This document shows positions 52,314-55,255 of a stretch of DNA of 55,255 bases, piece after piece. The notes beneath the pieces are model-generated. The model did not search any database. It had not been told where the DNA came from and saw only the letters and a program-made list of their open reading frames with translations. How positions within the stretch are numbered: position 1 is the first letter of the stretch; each line of letters begins with the position of its first letter. The position numbers were made by a program, and so were the translations under genes. The stretch is from contig CAIMAQ010000016.1 of the NCBI GenBank assembly GCA_903839035.1, forward strand, positions 1-55,255, written 5' to 3'. This stretch comes from an uncultured Opitutia bacterium. GTDB taxonomy: Bacteria; Verrucomicrobiota; Verrucomicrobiia; Opitutales; Opitutaceae.

Positions 52314-54148
52314 GTTCCCTGGGCAAAATCGCCGACGCCGTCGACGCCTACAACGCCCACGTCGCCACCGAGGTGGCCCGGGCACGTACGGATATTGCCT
52401 TCGCCGCCGACCTCCGGGCCCGCTGGGCGAAGATCCGCGCCGGCATCGAGACCACCCACTCCCCCACCGGCACGCCGCTCCCGCGCCTCGCCCTCCCGCC
52501 CACCGACGAACCCGGCGCCATCGCCGAATACCTCCTCGGCCAGGGCCTGCCCGGCGAGTTCCCCTACGCCAACGCCGCGTACCGCGAAATGTACCTCGAC
52601 CGGGATTCTGAGGTAGGGCGCGTTATCCCTAACGCGCCAGTTGGAGCCGAGTCCAAGGACCAAACCCGGCGGGTTAAGGATAACCCGCCCCACCCGCAGA
52701 CCCCCGTCAGCGAGGAGCCCATGCGCCTGTTCGCCGGCCTCGGGCTCGCCGAGGACACCAACGCTCGCTTCCACTACCTCGGCAAGCACCAGAAAAGTCT
52801 CCGCCTCTCCACCGCCTTCGACGGCCCCACGCTCTACGGCCTCGACTCCGACCATGAGGGCGTGCTCGGCAAGGTCGGCGAGGGCGGCGTGGCGATTGAT
52901 ACCGTCGAGGACATGACCCGGCTCTTCGCCGGCTTCGACCTCACGCGCAAGGACGCCTCCGTCTCGATGACGATGAACGCCCCCGCGCCGGTCATTCTCG
53001 CGATGTTCATCGCGTCTGCGAAGCGCCGCTTCGGTCCCGATTGCGTGCCGAACCTCCGCGGCACCATCCAGGCCGACATGCTCAAGGAGGTGCAGGCGCA
53101 GAACGAGGTCATCTTCCCAATCGACGCCTCCCTGCGCTTCCTCTGCGACATGATCGAGTGGTGCGTGCCCAACATGCCGCGCTGGTATCCCGTCAGCATC
53201 TCCGGTTACCACATCGCCGAGGCCGGGGCTACGCCCGTGCAGCAGGCCGCGTTCACGCTCTCCAACGGCTTCACCTACCTTGAGTTGCTTCGGGCCCGCG
53301 GTGCCGACGTCAACGCGATCGGCCCGCGCCTCTCCTTCTTTTTGGACTGCGGTCTCGACGTGGAATACCTCGTCCTCGGCCGCGTCTGCCGCCGCCTCTG
53401 GGCCATCGGCATGCGTGACGCCTTTGGCGCCAACACCAAGGCGCAGGTCCTGAAGCTCCACACGCAGACGAGCGGCCGCTCGCTCATCGCCGCCGAGTTC
53501 CAGAACAACCTCACCCGCACCGCCGTCGAGCTGATGCTGGCGTACCTGAACTACACCAATTCCTGCCACTCCAACTCCGCCGACGAGCCGTTCACCACGC
53601 CCACCGCGAAGTATGCCACCCTCGCCTCGCACGGCCAGTCGATCATCATGGAGGAGTCCGGCGTGTTTAAGCACACGATGAACCTCCTCGGTGGCTCCCC
53701 CGGCCTGCTCCAGCTCGAGCGCCAGGTCGAGGCCGGCATCCTCGCCGTGTTTCGCGAGATGGACACCCTGGGCGGCGTCCTCGCCGCGCAGGAGCAGCGC
53801 TACCAGCGCAGCAAGATCCAGGAAGCCGGCCACGCGTACGAGCAGCAGATCTACTCTGGGAAACGTCCCATCATCGGACTCAACAAGTACATCACCGATG
53901 AGCCCATGCCGAGCGTCCCCCTGGCCCGCACGTCACCGAAGAAACAGCACCTGCAAGTCGAGCGCCTCCGCGCCTTCAAAAAGAAGCACGCCAAGTCCGC
54001 CCCCGCCGCCCTGCAGAAGCTGGAAAACGTCGCCCGCGCCAACGGCAACGTCTTCGCCGAGCTGATCAACACCGTCGAAGTCTGTTCCCTCGGCCAGATC
54101 ACCGCATGCCTGACCAACGTGGTCGGAAAATTCCGCCCCATGGTCTGA
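52310..54148 (+). CDS. B12-dependent acyl-CoA mutase catalytic subunit, IcmF-type (split mutase, part 2)
   Basis: A 612-residue protein from the ATG at 52310 with GGAGG 6 nt upstream. Residues 1-100 match the IcmF linker (KIADAVDAYNAHVATEVARA). The TIM barrel begins at EEPMRLFAGLGLAEDTNARF and has STAFDGPTLYGLDSD, VSMTMNAPAPVILAMFI, VSISGYHIAEAGATP and QTSGRSLIAAEFQNN. At the position of methylmalonyl-CoA mutase Arg207 it has Gln (QAQNEVIFP), as in isobutyryl-CoA mutases; the residue matching MCM Tyr89 seems to be Tyr (NAAYREM), unlike the Phe of ICM. So the substrate may be isobutyryl/butyryl-CoA or something else. Residues 101-129 are a palindromic repeat inserted in frame. The B12 domain comes from the gene upstream. 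Confidence 0.88.
   Translation: MSSLGKIADAVDAYNAHVATEVARARTDIAFAADLRARWAKIRAGIETTHSPTGTPLPRLALPPTDEPGAIAEYLLGQGLPGEFPYANAAYREMYLDRDSEVGRVIPNAPVGAESKDQTRRVKDNPPHPQTPVSEEPMRLFAGLGLAEDTNARFHYLGKHQKSLRLSTAFDGPTLYGLDSDHEGVLGKVGEGGVAIDTVEDMTRLFAGFDLTRKDASVSMTMNAPAPVILAMFIASAKRRFGPDCVPNLRGTIQADMLKEVQAQNEVIFPIDASLRFLCDMIEWCVPNMPRWYPVSISGYHIAEAGATPVQQAAFTLSNGFTYLELLRARGADVNAIGPRLSFFLDCGLDVEYLVLGRVCRRLWAIGMRDAFGANTKAQVLKLHTQTSGRSLIAAEFQNNLTRTAVELMLAYLNYTNSCHSNSADEPFTTPTAKYATLASHGQSIIMEESGVFKHTMNLLGGSPGLLQLERQVEAGILAVFREMDTLGGVLAAQEQRYQRSKIQEAGHAYEQQIYSGKRPIIGLNKYITDEPMPSVPLARTSPKKQHLQVERLRAFKKKHAKSAPAALQKLENVARANGNVFAELINTVEVCSLGQITACLTNVVGKFRPMV
52612..52694. repeat. 83-bp palindromic repeat inside the mutase gene
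   Basis: Hairpin 1 GGCGCGTT-ATCCCT-AACGCGCC (52617-52638) preceded by GGTAG; hairpin 2 GGCGGGTT-AAGGAT-AACCCGCC (52668-52689) followed by CCACC. The second is an inverted near-copy of the first, separated by 29 nt. Related hairpins are at about 10936-11074. It is translated as residues 101-128 and falls between the linker and the first barrel strand. Confidence 0.85.
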
Positions 54149-54154
54149 TTTCCT

Positions 54155-54523
54155 ATGCGCAATTTCATGTTCACGCTTATCCTGCTTCTTGGCAGTGCGT
54201 GTTCGTACGATAAGCCGCGCGTTCAAGTGGGACTCTGGGCTGCAGAAATCAACGGGGCGAAGGTTGAGGTCGAAATAGTCACCAACGCCGACGGCAGACA
54301 TGACTTGCTGACTGCACGAGTGAACGGGGTTGCCACCCATTACCGGGGCACGTTTGACGGTGACCACTTCGATGGACGACAGCCCGTGCCATCAGGGTCG
54401 TCTTATCGCAAAAATTTGGGGGCGTGGACAATTGCAGAAATCAATCGAGAGGGTGACCTCGTGTGCAAAATGCTCATCACCTCTCAGATTCCCCCAGATA
54501 CAATTCTGCAGAAAACGAAGTAG
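54155..54523 (+). CDS. Small putative lipoprotein
   Basis: A 122-residue protein, ATG at 54155, 6 bp after the mutase stop. The N-terminus MRNFMFTLILLLGSACSYDK is a lipoprotein signal with lipobox GSAC. The mature part is beta-rich (RVQVGLWAAEINGAKVEVEI, then VNGVATHYRGTFDGDHFDG). No family recognised. Its base composition is clearly less GC-rich than the genes on both sides and it has no obvious link to acyl-CoA metabolism, which hints at late insertion between the mutase and carboxylase genes. Confidence 0.65.
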   Translation: MRNFMFTLILLLGSACSYDKPRVQVGLWAAEINGAKVEVEIVTNADGRHDLLTARVNGVATHYRGTFDGDHFDGRQPVPSGSSYRKNLGAWTIAEINREGDLVCKMLITSQIPPDTILQKTK

Positions 54524-54527
54524 CTCG

Positions 54528-55255
54528 ATGAAATCCCCAACCCCACCTTCTTCCAACCCCCTCCTCGACCGCTGCCACGAAGTCGCGCAGCAGGAGGCAG
54601 TCCTCCGCGAGGGCGGCGGACCCGACGGACTCGCCCGCCAGCACAAGCTTGGCCGGCTCTTCGCCCGCGAGCGAATCGCCGGGCTCATCGACGACCCGGC
54701 GTCCTTCCTCGAAACCGGGCTCTGGGCCGCAAACGGCATGTACCTCGACTGGGGCAAGTTTCCGGCCGCGGGCGTCGTCACCGGCATCGCCGACGTCGCG
54801 GGCCATCCGTGCATGATCGTCGCGAACGACGCCACGGTGAAGGCGGGGGCGTTTGTCCCGATGACGTGCAAGAAGCTCCTCCGCGCGCAACGCATCGCCT
54901 TTGAGTGCAACCTGCCGCTGGTCTACCTGGTGGACTCCGCTGGCGTGTTCCTGCCGATGCAGGACGAGATTTTTCCGGACGAGGACGACTTCGGCCGCAT
55001 CTTCCGCAACAACGCCGTCATCTCCGCCGCGGGCATTCCGCAATACGCCGCCATCATGGGCAACTGCGTCGCCGGCGGCGCCTACCTGCCCGTCCTCTGC
55101 GACAAGATCCTCATGACCGAGGGCAGCGGCCTCTACCTCGCCGGCCCGCAGCTTGTGAAGGCCGCCATCGGTCAGGAAACTGACACCGAAACCCTCGGCG
55201 GCGCCGCGATGCATGCGGAGATTTCCGGCACCGTGGATTTCAAGGAGAAGGACGA
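54528..55255 (+). CDS. Acyl-CoA carboxylase beta subunit (MccB-like), partial
   Basis: The first 242 residues of a carboxyltransferase, cut by the right edge. Start is the ATG at 54528, 4 bp after the lipoprotein stop. Typical blocks: HKLGRLFARERIAGLIDDPA, MIVANDATVKAGAFVPMTCKK, LPLVYLVDSAGVFLPMQDEIFP, DDFGRIFRNNAVISAAGIPQ, CVAGGAYLPVL and LAGPQLVKAAIGQETDTETLGG. The LPMQDEIFPDEDDFGRIF block is closest to 3-methylcrotonyl-CoA carboxylase, though propionyl- or geranyl-CoA enzymes are related. It transfers CO2 from biotin to the acyl-CoA. The biotin-carboxylase partner would be expected downstream. Fits with the acyl-CoA dehydrogenase and mutase next door. Confidence 0.9.
   Translation, partial: MKSPTPPSSNPLLDRCHEVAQQEAVLREGGGPDGLARQHKLGRLFARERIAGLIDDPASFLETGLWAANGMYLDWGKFPAAGVVTGIADVAGHPCMIVANDATVKAGAFVPMTCKKLLRAQRIAFECNLPLVYLVDSAGVFLPMQDEIFPDEDDFGRIFRNNAVISAAGIPQYAAIMGNCVAGGAYLPVLCDKILMTEGSGLYLAGPQLVKAAIGQETDTETLGGAAMHAEISGTVDFKEKD

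Noticed and set aside
52310-54148. Annotation as methylmalonyl-CoA mutase large subunit
   Set aside because: The IcmF-type linker, the fused B12/G-protein partner and Gln at the Arg207 position favour an ICM-type enzyme; substrate is left open.

Overview
The window is about 55 kb of high-GC bacterial DNA. It most resembles the Verrucomicrobiota family Opitutaceae. This is inferred from the style of the TonB receptor, the many exported carbohydrate-active enzymes, the frequent Tat-type leaders, the scarcity of Shine-Dalgarno sites and the dense short-repeat families between genes. No rRNA, tRNA, transposase, phage gene or CRISPR array was seen.

The left half is a plant-polysaccharide and sugar-acid region. 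From 1 to 4832 (minus strand) a lactonase-type amidohydrolase, a D-2-hydroxyacid dehydrogenase, an SDR, a zinc alcohol dehydrogenase and an AGE-family epimerase look like an oxidative sugar (fucose/rhamnose-like) pathway. From 5206 to 17819 come an unclassified glycoside-hydrolase-like protein, an AraC regulator, a phytanoyl-CoA-type dioxygenase, a ferritin-like protein, an Na+/solute symporter with an extracytoplasmic N-terminal domain, a Gfo/Idh/MocA oxidoreductase, an ABC exporter, a secreted protein and an aldose-epimerase-like protein.

From 17881 to 27758 a minus-strand arabinan locus holds GH51, GH127, an M28 peptidase and an S51 peptidase, the last three translationally coupled, plus a GH43. 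From 28362 to 35905 a second minus-strand operon holds an (alpha/alpha)-type protein, an Asp-box propeller, a GH78-like rhamnosidase, a PmoA-family protein and an exported PLP enzyme, almost all joined by 4-nt overlaps. Both loci carry a paralogous pair: one large exported helical-toroid protein next to one exported Asp-box propeller. An exported RidA protein converges on the PLP enzyme. Next come a TIM-barrel isomerase, a LacI regulator and a 1020-residue TonB-dependent receptor with a CG-centred palindrome upstream and a strong terminator downstream.

The right third is short-chain acyl-CoA metabolism: prpB-prpC-prpD (methylcitrate cycle), an acyl-CoA dehydrogenase, a B12-dependent acyl-CoA mutase of IcmF type split into two genes, and the start of an acyl-CoA carboxylase beta subunit. 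asnS, an MFS transporter and small membrane proteins lie between them. Rhamnose or fucose from the polysaccharides could feed propionate metabolism here.

The most unusual signal is the repeats. Period-7 tandem repeats (CCCATCR and relatives) and long hairpin repeats fill the spacers and have entered genes. They lie exactly at the domain joints of the split IcmF: between the B12 and G domains, between the G domain and the mutase (inside a 23-codon bridging mini-ORF), and inside the N-terminal part of the mutase. Another sits inside prpD. Coordinates given for CDS starts are judged by eye; database searches were not possible.
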